Positions 11,891-23,345 of a stretch of DNA of 64,000 bases are shown piece after piece. This DNA is from Eleginops maclovinus (lineage: Eukaryota > Chordata > Actinopteri > Perciformes > Eleginopidae). The stretch covers positions 16,417,744 through 16,481,743 of the forward strand of contig NC_086356.1 of assembly GCF_036324505.1 (NCBI RefSeq). The letters are read 5' to 3'. The position numbers were made by a program, and so were the translations under genes. The first letter of the stretch is position 1. Every line of letters begins with the position of its first letter. The notes beneath the pieces are model-generated. The model did not search any database. It saw only the letters and a program-made list of their open reading frames with translations, and was not told the DNA's origin.

Positions 11891-13490
11891 GACTTTTCTT
11901 TTATTACACCCAGGTCAGTGGTTGTTAAGAACATCTGCAACCACGAGGCTACATGATATGATGAGCTATTTTTTAATAAAAAAATGTCTTGAGGGATGTT
12001 GCAGGTGTACACAGTTGTTATTGTATCATCCAGTCACGTCTCAGCAGGCTAACGTGTTCACTTTTTGTTCCGCTGTATCACTCCCTGACTCCTACTCAGT
12101 CCCATTTGTCTCTTTACTCTCCTCCCATTAGTTTTCGCTACAGTTTTCTTTACGGCAGACCCTTCCTTACCCTTTCCTGACCTTGTCTGGACTCTTTTCT
12201 CCCTCTCCTCTCTTCCCTCTCTCCTCTCTCATGCTCTGCTCTGACTAATCTATGCCATCATCCTCTCTTCATCTATCAGGGTGCTCTCATTGTTTTGACG
12301 TCTAGTTAATTCTCGGCTCATGATTTATCAAATTCTTATTACCGCTTGCTGAAAGCCTCATTCATTGTCCTGATGTATGGTAATGATAGTCCCGGTGTGG
12401 CTGCCTGAATCGCAACAAACCCACTCATTTATTTCCTTCCTCCTCCTCCTCTGTCCTCCCTCCTTTTTTTCACGGCTGCTTTTCTTTTGCAAACTGTTAT
12501 TTATTTATTTTTTACCTTTTTCCTTGCAGTTGTTTTGGCTCATCTCCCAAAAACATACTGCATCTTTCCACAAACACACACACGATTGCCTGCCTGGAAA
12601 AACCATTGCTGCAACCTATAATAAAATTGACAAACTCAGTCATGTTTACTGCATGGAAAGTTCGTGTAGGTAAATTACAGCTTGTTTGGCGTACTCATTC
12701 ACAAGCAGTTATTTGAAATAGACATACAGCTTGTGAGTGCGAAATCGTTAATAGTATAGGTCAGTGTTTTTAGTCATCTTATACTCTGCTAACTTTTAAG
12801 GACGCATTTCCCAAATGATCTTTCTCTCAAAGCAGGAAGAGATTCACTTTTTATTTATTGCCTTTCAATTTCTATGCAATATATTTAAAAATCTTGTCAT
12901 TCATTATTTCCTGTAGTAACAGATAGCTCACTTGAGGGGTTCTTTATGTTAATATATTGTTGAAATATAAATGAATAAACCCAAAACGGTGTTCCTACAA
13001 CCTATCCGTTAAGAGTTTCTGTACTGCTTAGACAACACAAGGGGTGATGTGAAGTGTGTTTTGTTGTTATAGTACTTAATTTAACCTGATTTTTGATATT
13101 ATTATTTCAAAATTCTGCAGAAATTGGATGTTCCTCACAGCAGCTGCCATCTCCATGCTGCCAAACAGTTTTCCTCTCAGCCAGCCACGGTGGCACTGAG
13201 CCGGGTACATGTCTTCACACATACCTTACAATAAAATGCAACCCAACGCCATACCTTCACAGATTCTGCCTTCAGGAATTACTACAGAGTTTAATTAACA
13301 CATCTGTGATCTCAATTGGACATTTATTTATCAGTGGTTACAAACATATAGTTTATAGATCAACTGTATGTTTCATGTCCATCCAGACAACAGAAAACAT
13401 GACCAGAAAATATTCATCATCATTTTCAATTCCTAAACTAGTCATATCTTTCCCTTTTAATATTGATTCTATTAAATATATGTCCATTCT
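11891..13490. other. Gene-free, pyrimidine-rich stretch
   Basis: Segments 12160-12240 and 12420-12540 are strongly C/T-rich. No coding exon or complete mobile element is recognised. Confidence 0.45.
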
Positions 13491-13497
13491 TCATATA

Positions 13498-15147
13498 CAG
13501 TGGTATGCAAAAGTTTGGGCACCCCTTAGGAAAACCACTGCATCAGTTTGTCACTTGCTGAGCTTTTGAAGCAGCAACTTCATTTTAACATATGTTATAC
13601 CTTATGGTAACAGAAACATCTCAGTAGTGAAATAACTTTTATTGGTCAAACAGAAACATGTTTATGTGCATTCAAACAAAAATAGGCATGTGCATAAATT
13701 TGGGCACCCCTAAGAAATAATTCCATTAATATTTAGTATTGCCTCCTTTTGCTGCAATAACGGCCTGTAGACGCCTCCTGTAGCCACAGACAAGTCCCTT
13801 AAGCCTGGCAGGTGGTATTTTGGCCCATTCTTCCACACAAAACGTCTCCAGTTCAGTCAGGTTTCTTGGCCTCCGTGCATGGACAGCCTTCTTCAAATAA
13901 ATCCATACATTTTCAATGATGTTAAGGTCTGGGGACTGGGATGGCCATTCCAGAACATTGTACCTGTGCTTCTGCATGAATTCCTTGGTGGATTTTGATC
14001 GGTGCTTAGGATCATTGTCCTGCTGAAAAATCCAACCCCGGCGTAGCTTCAACTTTGTGACTGACTCTAGAACATTCTTGTCAAGAATCTCCTGGTACTG
14101 TAAGGAATTCATGTGGCCCTCAACTTTAACAAGTTTTCCAGTACCTGTGCTAGCCACACAGCCCCATAACATGATAGATCCTCCACCAAATTTTACAGTG
14201 GGCAACAAGTTCTTTTCATTGAATGCAGTGTGTTTTTTTCGCCATGCATACCTGTTCATGTTATGACCAAATAACTCAATCTTGGTCTCATCTGACCACA
14301 GTATTTTGTTCCAAAATGCTTCTGGCTTGTCCAGATGTGCTTTTGCATACCTCATGCGACTCTTCTTGTGATTAACACTCAGGAAAGGCTTTTTGCACAT
14401 CACCCTTCCAATGAGCTCTTCCTGGTGCAAAGTACGCTGGATTGTGGAACGGTGAACAACTACACCATCAGCAGCCAGATGTTGTTGTAGTTCTCTGGAG
14501 GTGGTCTGTGGCTTCTCTGTGACCATTTTCACCATCCTTCGCCTGTGCCTTTCCCCTATTTTTGTCGGCCTACCACATCTTTCCTTCACACGGACTGTTC
14601 CTGTGGCCTTCCATTTCACAACTACGTTTCTGACTGTGGAGACAGACAGTTTAAACCTGTCAGATAATTTTTTGTACCCTTCTCCTAATTTATAATGTTG
14701 GATTATCTTAGCTTTCAGGTCAGTGGAGAGTTGTTTTGAGGTCCCCATCTTGCCACTCCCTAAGAAAGAACCTAGGCCAGGCACAGCCAGCTATTACCTA
14801 TGTTAAATAGCCTTTTTCATGATTGGTTCCACCTGTCTTTGTAATTGAAGGTCTAATGAGCTAATCAAAGCAATTTTGTGCAGCAACCTGTCAGCTATAA
14901 ATCCGTACAGGTGTTGAAATGAATGCTATTTATAAGGGTGCCCAAACTTTTGCACATCCCATTTTTTGCATTTTATTTTATTATAATAAAACTATGTAAT
15001 GCTACCCTAAGAATTTTGGTCTGGAAAACACTAAAACGTCTGCATCTTTGTAGGAAAACAAATGTTGTTGCTGTGATCTTCTATTATAAAGGAAAAGCAA
15101 ATTGTCATGAAATCTCAGAGGGGTGCCCAAACTTTTGCATACCACTG
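13498..15147 (-). mobile_element. Full-length, apparently intact Tc1-like transposon
   Basis: A 1650-bp element flanked by TA (13496-13497 and 15148-15149). Its outer terminal repeats, CAGTGGTATGCAAAAGTTTG and onward to GGGCACCCC, are identical for 28 bp on both sides. Inner copies of the TTTGGGCACCCC motif sit at 13699-13710 and, inverted, near 14936-14948, giving the IR/DR layout. The single transposase gene on the minus strand has no frameshift or stop. Size, ends and gene are all as expected for an autonomous Tc1 element. Confidence 0.96.
13726..14748 (-). CDS. Tc1-like transposase, DD34E, intact (340 aa)
   Basis: Cut-and-paste transposase of the Tc1/mariner superfamily, acting on the terminal repeats of its own element in the nucleus. 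The Met at 14748 (MGTSKQLS) is preferred over an upstream in-frame Met at 14784, because it gives 340 residues, the usual length. It also places the catalytic triad at Asp153 (WSDETK), Asp244 (QQDNDPKH) and Glu279 (IIENVW), the same numbers as in Sleeping Beauty. The first ~50 residues form a paired-like helix-turn-helix (LSTDLKAKIIQHYKLGEGYK, then LSVSTVRNVVVKWK). A GRPT motif (residues 59-62) takes the place of the GRPR linker hook and is followed by a second basic helical region. The gene ends GGNTKY. There are 34 residues between the second Asp and the Glu. Confidence 0.96.
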   Translation of the reverse strand: MGTSKQLSTDLKAKIIQHYKLGEGYKKLSDRFKLSVSTVRNVVVKWKATGTVRVKERCGRPTKIGERHRRRMVKMVTEKPQTTSRELQQHLAADGVVVHRSTIQRTLHQEELIGRVMCKKPFLSVNHKKSRMRYAKAHLDKPEAFWNKILWSDETKIELFGHNMNRYAWRKKHTAFNEKNLLPTVKFGGGSIMLWGCVASTGTGKLVKVEGHMNSLQYQEILDKNVLESVTKLKLRRGWIFQQDNDPKHRSKSTKEFMQKHRYNVLEWPSQSPDLNIIENVWIYLKKAVHARRPRNLTELETFCVEEWAKIPPARLKGLVCGYRRRLQAVIAAKGGNTKY

Positions 15148-16490
15148 TATTCTGTACATTTTCTTCTTCTTCCTGATATTCTGATTCTGCTACTCTGTAT
15201 TTGTAAGTGCAACAACAAAAAAGGTGAAAATCATTAGGGTTATTGAAACATTGCCGTTTGTGTTTGAAATATTGGTTTTAGTTGGAAGAGGTTTGTGTTG
15301 CAGGTCACCCCCCTCTACCCTTTTCCTGTCCTTCTTCAGCTTTATTAATAAAGGCCAAATAACACTAAATAAAAGCAAACAACAAAGCTGTTAGTTTAAT
15401 AGCGCGTAACAACAGTTTTTTCACATGGTAACGCCAACATATTGTTGACCACCGCACGCCAACTTCAACAATCTATAATGACGTCATCTGACATCCTCTG
15501 TTTGCTCTCGTCATAATTAATGACCGCTAAAGAGCTTTGTCACTGGTACGTTAAAATATCTAGTTTTAAGGCACTTTCTGTCGCTCTTCTCAGGGGGAAA
15601 TTCTTGAAAAAAATCCTTCTTCAGCTATGACACTGATACGGAAATTCGTAATAAAACCTTCAAGGACAAGAGTCATGAGACAGGATATGATGTAAGATGA
15701 TTTAAATGATAGTCCAGATTCAAACTGCCTGTGTTGTCACGCTTAAAATTTATTTTAGCTCTCACCACCGAACAATGTGCTAATGAAGCTCGCCAAGACA
15801 GCCAGTTATTCCCCCCATCTCAGCAATTCTCCCCTCACTTATTCTATCACTCCATCCTCTCCCTCCTTCACTCTTCCTCTCTTTCTCCCCCTCTTCTTCA
15901 GCGGAGATGAAGGACAGGCACTGGGGTAGAGGAGGTCAAGCATTAGCACAACTATCTAATCACTACCTCTCCTCTTTTTCCTCCTCCCCTCGTCTGACAA
16001 GTCATCTGTCAACAGGCTGGCGGCTGTGGCCTCTCCATTAGAGCAGTGGCACCTGAGTATTTTTCAGTCCGCACACACACACACACACACTTTTCCATGC
16101 CTCTCCCTGCCCAGACAACCCCCACCCTGTGAGAGGAGGGGGGAGATCAATGCCGCCAGCTCCATGCATCATTTGTCACACCGCTGCCCTCTCTTTAATG
16201 AGCTTGTCTGGCTTCAGCTCCTCCTTCTGTTTCCTCCTCACCTCTCATCCCTCGTTCAGCTGACTGCCTCCATCTTTTCCTGTGTGTACGACCACATTTT
16301 TTCCCGACTCGTCCCGCTGACAGAGGTCACTACTTCTCTGCTTAGGTAATGATACAGGGAGTGCGCTCCATAGTGGGATGACATTACACCAACCTCTCTG
16401 TGGGCGATGGTGGAGGATTTTACTCATGTAAAAATACTGGTACCACCAGGGATGGAAAGTGCAGTTACTAAAGCGCATTACCTGTAAGGA
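15148..16490. other. Gene-free stretch
   Basis: C/T-rich DNA at 15810-16000 and a short (CA)n at 16072-16090. The segment 15480-15560 has ATTAATGACCGC and similar AT-core words but no coding frame. Confidence 0.45.
16072..16090. repeat. (CA)n microsatellite, short
   Basis: Nine and a half uninterrupted CA units. Confidence 0.9.
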
Positions 16491-16495
16491 ATAGA

Positions 16496-16884
16496 TTAAA
16501 GAGGCCCTTCCATGTACTTTTTTTTGCCCGTTCTGAAGCGCTTAGAATCCCAAAGTTCCCTGTAGAGGGAGTTTCTCTCCCAAACACTCTCCCTCCCCCC
16601 TGCCCGAGACCCCCTTATTTGAATCCTTTCTTTACTTCAGTAACTTAGTGACATATATGTAACACTTGCGCTTCTATTGGCTAGTGCTCCAACATATTGT
16701 ACCTGATAAGCTAAGGGGAGGGACATCTCTAAGTGACTGACCAATCACAACAGAGCTGGCCAGCTAACCAATCAGAGCAGACTGGGCTCTGGTTTTAGAC
16801 AGAGGGTGAGATGAGGTTCTGCAGCACAGGCAGTATGAGAAAAATAAAGAACATTAACATTAGGATGAACTGTCCTTTTTTTAA
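16496..16884 (+). mobile_element. TTAA-flanked MITE, copy A (389 bp)
   Basis: TTAA at 16496-16499 is followed by AGAGGCCC; the other end reads TGTCCTTTTTTTAA up to 16884. The interior has ATTGG at 16676-16680, CCAAT at 16741-16745 and 16768-16772, and GAGCAGACTGGGCTCTGG, all shared with copies at 26764-27312, 33769-34106 and 61181-61505. There is no coding capacity. TTAA flanks and short inverted ends suggest a piggyBac-type non-autonomous family; that assignment is inference. Confidence 0.75.
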
Positions 16885-17880
16885 GAACATTCTCTTACTA
16901 CTTTGGCTAAATAAAGTATTTACAACAGCATTTTGTGTCCGCTGAATTGGGATTTCCAACAAAGCTGAAAACAGGGTTGTAATTCTGAGTGGAGTTTTTA
17001 GACGTTTAGATGTGGTATATATATATATATATATATGTATACTTAAACATAATATTCACATATTTTTACCTTTGCAAAGAACACAGTTGTTATCATAGAT
17101 TTTGTTTCAGATACTTCAACGGTGCATCTCTCCAGTGATTCTCATGGAAAGTTGTGCTGCTGGCTAGTCAAACTGACTGAGGATTCATCCGTGTTGACTG
17201 CTTTTAAAGCTGCAGCTTTTTGTATTTATGCTCTTTGGTGTCATTCCAGCTTAGAATGAGTTCCAAACAGCGATTTATGAGACATATGAGAGAATCAAAG
17301 GCTGGAAATCACTGCTGTAATGGACGATGTCCTGTGGATACAGATACATAAAGACCGGCAGAGCAGGATGCCAAATTCTCTCTCTGCAGAGGAGGGAGGC
17401 TTCAGGGGAACATTCATCCTGAGACGCTAGTTAAAATACTCTTTAAAAAACAGACTATTCGTGATATAACTTGTTTTCCTGGAGCCTTTTTGATATTTAT
17501 TGGCATATTTATCTTCTCTAACACCAAATCAAATTTACGTGACGTGATGTCACATTGAGATATTTCGAGCACTGTTTGATAACGTTTTTCAGCTACCGAA
17601 TACATTAGCAGCTGTGAGCTCCTTGCAAACAAAGAGCAAGGGCTTCTTCTTTTTACATTCACAGTTTGCATCAGAGGTAGATACTGTTTTCTCCACTAAA
17701 AGTATTTCAATCCTAAAGTACAATTACTACATTCTGTACTCCGACTTTACATAACATTGCTGCAAAATGCATTTGTGTGTGTGCAGCAGTGTAGTTGCAT
17801 TGTACTGCTTTAAGAATGTGCTTATGTTAACTCCTTTATACATTATTGGGTCATTTTATCTACAACAATGCATCTTATTC
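16885..17880. other. Gene-free stretch
   Basis: Includes the (TA)n run. The part from about 17670 to 17880 has repeat-like fish sequence (TACTGTTTTCTCCACTAAAA, TGCATCTTATTCTAC) without clear ends. Confidence 0.4.
17016..17036. repeat. (TA)n microsatellite
   Basis: About ten uninterrupted TA units. Confidence 0.9.
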
Positions 17881-17884
17881 TACA

Positions 17885-18090
17885 AGAAACATTGTTTTAG
17901 ACAAGTCACGAGTTCTCAGGTCTGAGTCACTCTCAAGTCCCCACTCTTCCAGTCCGAGTCACCTAGTAAGAATCCGAGTCATCCTTCCCTGTGCTCGAGT
18001 CCAAGTCCACGTCACCCAAGAAGAGTCAGAGTCGAGTCAGAATCTGGGTCTGAGTCAACCTTACCTGTGCTCGAGTATTATCGAGTTTTA
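17885..18090. repeat. GAGTC-rich repeat element
   Basis: The stretch is dominated by irregular GAGTC/CGAGTC/AAGTC words: GGTCTGAGTCACTCTCAAGT, CAGTCCGAGTCACC, TGTGCTCGAGTCCAAGTCC, and again CTGTGCTCGAGT near 18067. I recognise the pattern from a GAGTC-rich dispersed repeat in teleosts. The internal near-repeat CCTTCCCTGTGCTCGAGT / CCTTACCTGTGCTCGAGT is about 70 bases apart. No coding frame. Confidence 0.6.
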
Positions 18091-21000
18091 TTATTCCATG
18101 CATTCTTCTTCTTTTGTAGAAGCTGGGGCCTACATTACCCATAATGCATCTGCCTAGAGTTCTGGTGGAGATTTGTGTGTGTTATGCTATAGTTGCTCAA
18201 AGAACAGTCGGACTACGCAGACGAGTTCAGGAAGTGATTAATGCTCCCCACAGTTCCTCTCTTGGTGATGTACTGCTCTATCCCTCTCTTAATAAATCAC
18301 CAGGGAAAGCTTCTCTTTTGCCAAACTAAGCTCTCTTTTGTTGCCAGTGTGGGTCACATCACATTGGAGGTGATTCAGGACTGTCTGTCGGTAGTTGGCA
18401 GTGTGAGGACAAGCTGTCATCCTCCACTGCTTCTTCTCTAAGAGCGAGGCCATTTTTCAAGTGGAGCTTGATACAGGAATCTTGGTATTGCTGCAATCCC
18501 CTCTCTCGTAATGTTTTTAAACTGCTCTGAAGGCTGGATACTAACTCCAAGTCCAGGTTCTGCTCTTTTACTGCACACAATCATATACACAGCATTAAAG
18601 AAAGTGACCAAAGCAGTATCTTTGGTTTTTAAAAACTCAATTTCGGATGCCAATAACTAATTTGTATTCTTCACACGCTTGTACTTCGATGTCAATGTGA
18701 TCCCTATCAGGGCGGACATTTTTGTCTGCCTAATGATGCAAGTCATTGTTGTATAGATGAGAAAAAATGATTATAGCAAAGACATTTTTGAAAGTGTTTA
18801 GTATACTTTCCTGCAGACATCACTGAGCTTGCATTTTCAATTTTATAGATAACTTCTGATGTGCGTTGACAAGTTTCATCTTTTTAGAAATGTAAGCTGC
18901 TCAGTCCGTTTCACCAAAACACATCTCCAATTACAGGGGGAAAATAATGTGTCCACTTTTATGACCAAATAGCAGCACAACTAATGACATTCCCTTCAGC
19001 CTTGGTGGAACTGTAACACTGAAGACATGAAACATGGTTATATCTGCTTCTCTCCAGGATGTTAGCATTGTCTTTGTGAATATATTAGCACTCTGACATT
19101 AGCATTTAGCTGAAAGCACTACTTCTGGCATGACTGTTATTTTGTGAATAAATACGAACTAATAATGTAAAATGGAACCCGGATCATAATATTAGCATAT
19201 TATTAGGGTTATTAAAGAAAATAAGTTGCTTTATATACTGTATAATTATTGCCCCTGCCGGAGTTTTACTGGCTTCCTTCCTCCCTTAAAGTGCACCAAC
19301 CGGCCCATTCCTCAGTGTTGTTATTGGATTTCCAAAAGCCGGGAGGGGGCATATATCACATCTCCCGTCGCCACCCTCCTCCCCCTCATTCACAGTCGTT
19401 CTTTCATTCATCTCTCTCCTTTTTTAATAACTCCCTCTCTGCTCTTTGGCCATTAATAAAGATGAACTCACTCTCGGTTGTCTCCTTCCCCTTTGCACTT
19501 TATTGACCCTCTTCCTAAAATCTCAACCCTTCTCGTTTCACTTATCTTCCTCTTATCTTCCCCCCACCATCCCTTAGTCTACCCTCTTGTCTTCCCTGCT
19601 TTCCCCCCCTAACCTCTCTTTTCTGCTTCAATTTCTCTCCCTCTGACACAACAGTCCATCATGTGCCGGCTCTGGACACCGGCCTCCTCTCAGACGCTCT
19701 CATTCATCAGGACTTTGAAAAGCAGAAATCACTCTCTCCTCTCGTCCGCTGGCCGCTGCCACTTATTGCGCTATCCATCACACCTGGCGGATGATCAATA
19801 CGAGCTCTCCCCCTCTGCCTAACCCTCACCCCCTTAGTCCTTTGCTCTCACCACATATTCCCCCTCCTCCTCGGATCCTCCTTTCCACTGTATTTCTTTC
19901 ACGTCCGAGTCTCTGCAGCCCAGGTTTATGTGAGAAAACTGAGCTTGTCAGCCCTTTTCATGTGGAACAGCGGGACCTGAAACATAAAACAGAGATATAT
20001 GTCGACAGCAATAGAGCATCCTCTTTGACACCGGCATGTAATTTAAGTAGTTCAGTTTAAATCTTTAGGTGAAAAGGAGAAAATGCATTTCATAGCAGTA
20101 ATGGAAGACATTCAGATCTTCTACAAATTAGTATTAAAAACCGTGTGGAAGAAATGCCTTGTTTCAAGTAAATGCAGTATAGTGTTACTTAATCAATGAA
20201 CATTTAAGTGAAATATTTCTATTAAGAGTCTGCACGGTTTCGCATTGGTGTTTTTATCAATGCTTGTCTCTTTTACCATCTTAGTTTAGCGTATTAGCAT
20301 GCTAACGTTAGCTAACTAGCAGAAATCACATAAAAGTAATTGGCCATTTTTCCAAATGATATCAGAAGTTCACAAACACTATGAATGTCTGCACCAAATT
20401 ACAAAAGCTGTCAATGAATTTCACACATTTCAACCTCAGGGTTGCACTAAAGGTAAGGTTAGGAGGTTGTCAAAGTTGTTGATAAATGTCTGCACAAAGC
20501 TTTATGTTAATCCACGGGAAATTTGTTGAGATCAGTCTTGACCAAAGTGGTGGACAGAGCAACCAACATTGCAATTCTGTTACTGTTGCAAAACCATCTT
20601 TCTGTAAATATGAGCTGAAAACGTGCAGCCAGGGAAGCCATTTGTTTCATGAGAGCTTTATCCCAGGAACTAACTTGTTAGGCAGCGGCCTGAATTGATT
20701 GTGTTATTCCACCAATCCCTCTTCAGGTAGGACCCGGTTAATGGGGCCAGGCAATAAGAGGTGGATAACAGTGGCTGTAATTCTGCTGAGAGCAGCTTTG
20801 CTTTATAAAACTGATTTGTTCAGGACACAGGAGTCGTTAAGCACCGCGGCCGGGCCCTCAGATCCTAATGCCTCTCTAATCTCCTTCTCGTATTGCTAAT
20901 TCTTTTCGTTCTATACCGCCATTAAACTTTTTCACAGGTTCTTGGCAATGGATTAAATTACACTGGATGTATTGAGCAAACTAACCATAAATTGGCTTTT

Positions 21001-22420
21001 CTGCCCTCTCTGGTGTAGGTAGAAAGCTGGAGTGTGCTGCAGGTGCGCAGCAAATAGTAGACTCGATGTTTATACATATCATGTACAACTATTAATATAT
21101 CACAGAGCTCAGTATTAGTGATTCCGGTTTTAAAAACAGAGCCACATCTTGGAAATGTCCAAATCTTGTCCACTTCAGATATGTTTGGTAAATGCGACAA
21201 AGACAAATAAAAAGGATCTACTATTCCATCATTTTGACAGAAAAGGGAGTTAAAACAAATATAATGTTTTGTGTCGCAAAACAAATGCTTATTCATTTTG
21301 GAATAAAGATCAAGTTTAATTGTGATACATGTAAAGGACGCAAAACTTGGGAAAAGTGTTTCAAATATTTTTATAGTGCAGAAAAAGGATTATTTTAAAA
21401 TCCAACGGGTAGCTAATGGCCTTTAGAATCGCTGAGCGTTAGATCTAAAGAAACAAATGACCGTAGCTCTCTGACTTGAACATATAGTAATGCATTTGGG
21501 CGAACTTCGCCCTACTGACACACATTCATCAGCGTTTCCTCTGCCAGGGCTTTGCAGACTGACGTGACCCCCGAGCCCCAGCGGTGTGACTCAGTTCTCA
21601 GCATTAAACCAGGCAGTCGGACCTGCCAGCAGCTCAATTATCTGTCATTAGCAGGCAGCGCAGCACGGCCTCATGGGTAATTTGACAAGCTAAACTGGTG
21701 CTCTTTCATACGGGACTGCTTCATTGGACCTGAGTAAATATATGCTCAGGCTAATGCATATAAATAGAAGAGCTGTATTTGAACAGCTGAGAGAAGGTGA
21801 AGCACCAGCAGGAGTGGGAGGTGGATAGAAATAAGTGTACAAGTCAGCGTAAATCCTGTTGTTTCAGCATTGTGAAAAAGCCTGAAGAGTGGCACCATCC
21901 CAGTGATGCTATCTCAGTAGACATGCAGGGGTGAGCAGGGGTTAATCTCCTCTGGACCCCTTTTCTCCTAACACTGCTTGTTCACACTGATTGGGAGCTT
22001 TTTAACTGAAATAATCCCGAGGTCGCAGTCAGCTGTGTTATCGCTCTGCCTCTCTCTCTCTCAATGATTTATTCATGATGTATCTGTGTGAGCCTTAAAC
22101 AGCAGGCAGGTGCTGGCATCAGTACCAAGTCTTAACCCCTTCCTCTCCTTTCTCCTCTTGCTAATGTAAAATCAAACAAACACTAAATTACATTTAATGT
22201 AGCTGAAGTTTTTATCAAGTGACTTACAATAGGTGTGATTAACCATGAAGATGCAAACTCAAATCAACAAGAAAATCAAATATATGGGTTCGATAAGTGC
22301 TCAGGCAAAAAACACCAGTAATGTAAGAATGTATAAACGCCTTATTATGAATATATCAAGCAATAATATAGGATTCATTAACGCTAATTGAGCTTTGAGA
22401 TACAACTTTTAAAAATAGTT
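18091..22420. other. Gene-free stretch with candidate conserved blocks
   Basis: No coding exon is recognised. Low-complexity C/T-rich DNA lies at 19370-19660. Repeat remnants with GTTAGC words lie at 19040-19130 and 20286-20310. The blocks 20690-20920 and 21530-21800 are higher in complexity and rich in TAAT, CATTA and octamer-like words, and stand out from the surrounding AT-rich DNA. Confidence 0.4.
19040..19130 (+). repeat. Teleost interspersed repeat fragment
   Basis: ATGTTAGCATTGTCTTTGTG followed by GACATTAGCATTTAGCTGAA matches, in order, the part of the repeat seen at 49770-49810 and 58365-58400 (TGTTAGC / TAGCATTTAGC / AAGCAC). Degenerate. Confidence 0.5.
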
Positions 22421-22424
22421 GATC

Positions 22425-23345
22425 ACATACAAAGTGGTATGGCTTGGCAATACATTGGTACATCGATATCAAAGTATGAGACTTAATATTGTATTTCTAT
22501 TTTGGATTTGTTGGTTTAAATGTTAAAAAATGTCTTCAGTTGTTTGGTAACTCCCAAATTGAAAATGTGCGCAGAAACAGGTGGATATTTAATGCACCGA
22601 ATCGTAGAATAATAAGATTTGAATAACTATTCAAAAGAAAGGACAGAATGCATATAGAGCGGCGAACAGAGCGGGATGGATGGATTAGATGTGTCACTGT
22701 GTGCCGTCCTTGCTGCCCTGCTGTCTCTCACCTGTCACCTGTCAGACAGCTGGGGATCAGGTGGAGCAGGACACATCGGGGGAAATAAAGGAGTAAGAGT
22801 GACGGAGAAACCGGAAGTGACACATAGGGTGAGCTGATCCTCTGCACATCCTGTGTGAGAGAAACCTCTGGTTTGAGAGTGAACACGTCAGACACTGAAG
22901 AAATCCACACTGTCACTCTGTTGAATGAGCTCTAACTGTTAGCATCCAACATTTAGCATGGTGTTCTCACAAATTCATTACCGCTCTGTAGGGGTGGGTG
23001 TTAGGGAGAAGGTCAAATATCACATCAACTATTTTAAATTAATATGTAATCATCATCAGTATTATGGATATTATGGATATTTCAGTTAGTGGGTTAGGAC
23101 AAAAATGTGTTATAAGAGAAATGACATCACTCAACCAGAAAATGACACTTATGCCACATAACAAAATAAAATGTAAGACAATATCTAGTCTCATATTACG
23201 ATGTTGATATTATATCAATATCTAGTCTCATATTACGATATTATATCAATATCTAGTCTCATATTACGATGTTGATATTATATCAATATCTAGTCTCATA
23301 TTACGATATTATATCAATATATTGCCAAGCCCTACCTTTGTATGT
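22425..23345. mobile_element. Non-autonomous element with inverted GGCTTGGCAATA ends
   Basis: The left end (ACATACAAAG at 22425-22434, then GGCTTGGCAATACATTGGTA) is mirrored at the right end (CAATATATTGCCAAGCC, then CTTTGTATGT at 23336-23345). The subterminal TATGAGAC/GTCTCATA words also face each other. The right arm carries the tandem array at 23181-23316. A related element with TAGGGCTGGGC-type ends sits at 24441-24910. There is no transposase. The two arms could also be separate insertions in opposite orientation, since the middle looks unique. Confidence 0.5.
23181..23316. repeat. Higher-order tandem repeat, 2 x (37 + 31) bp
   Basis: Four consecutive units begin ATATCTAGTCTCATATTACG at 23181, 23218, 23249 and 23286. 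Units 1 and 3 are 37 bp (containing ATGTTGATATTATATCA); units 2 and 4 are 31 bp (ATATTATATCA, lacking six bases). The 68-bp pair is repeated without mismatch, so the present array arose by duplication of a dimer. There are no spacers, so it is not CRISPR-like. Confidence 0.93.

Noticed and set aside
13093..13569. A 158-codon frame overlapping the left end of the intact Tc1 element
   Set aside because: It runs from unique DNA into the transposon end and has no similarity to known proteins.
23181..23316. CRISPR-like array (37/31-bp repeats)
   Set aside because: Units are directly adjacent with no spacers, and the genome is vertebrate.
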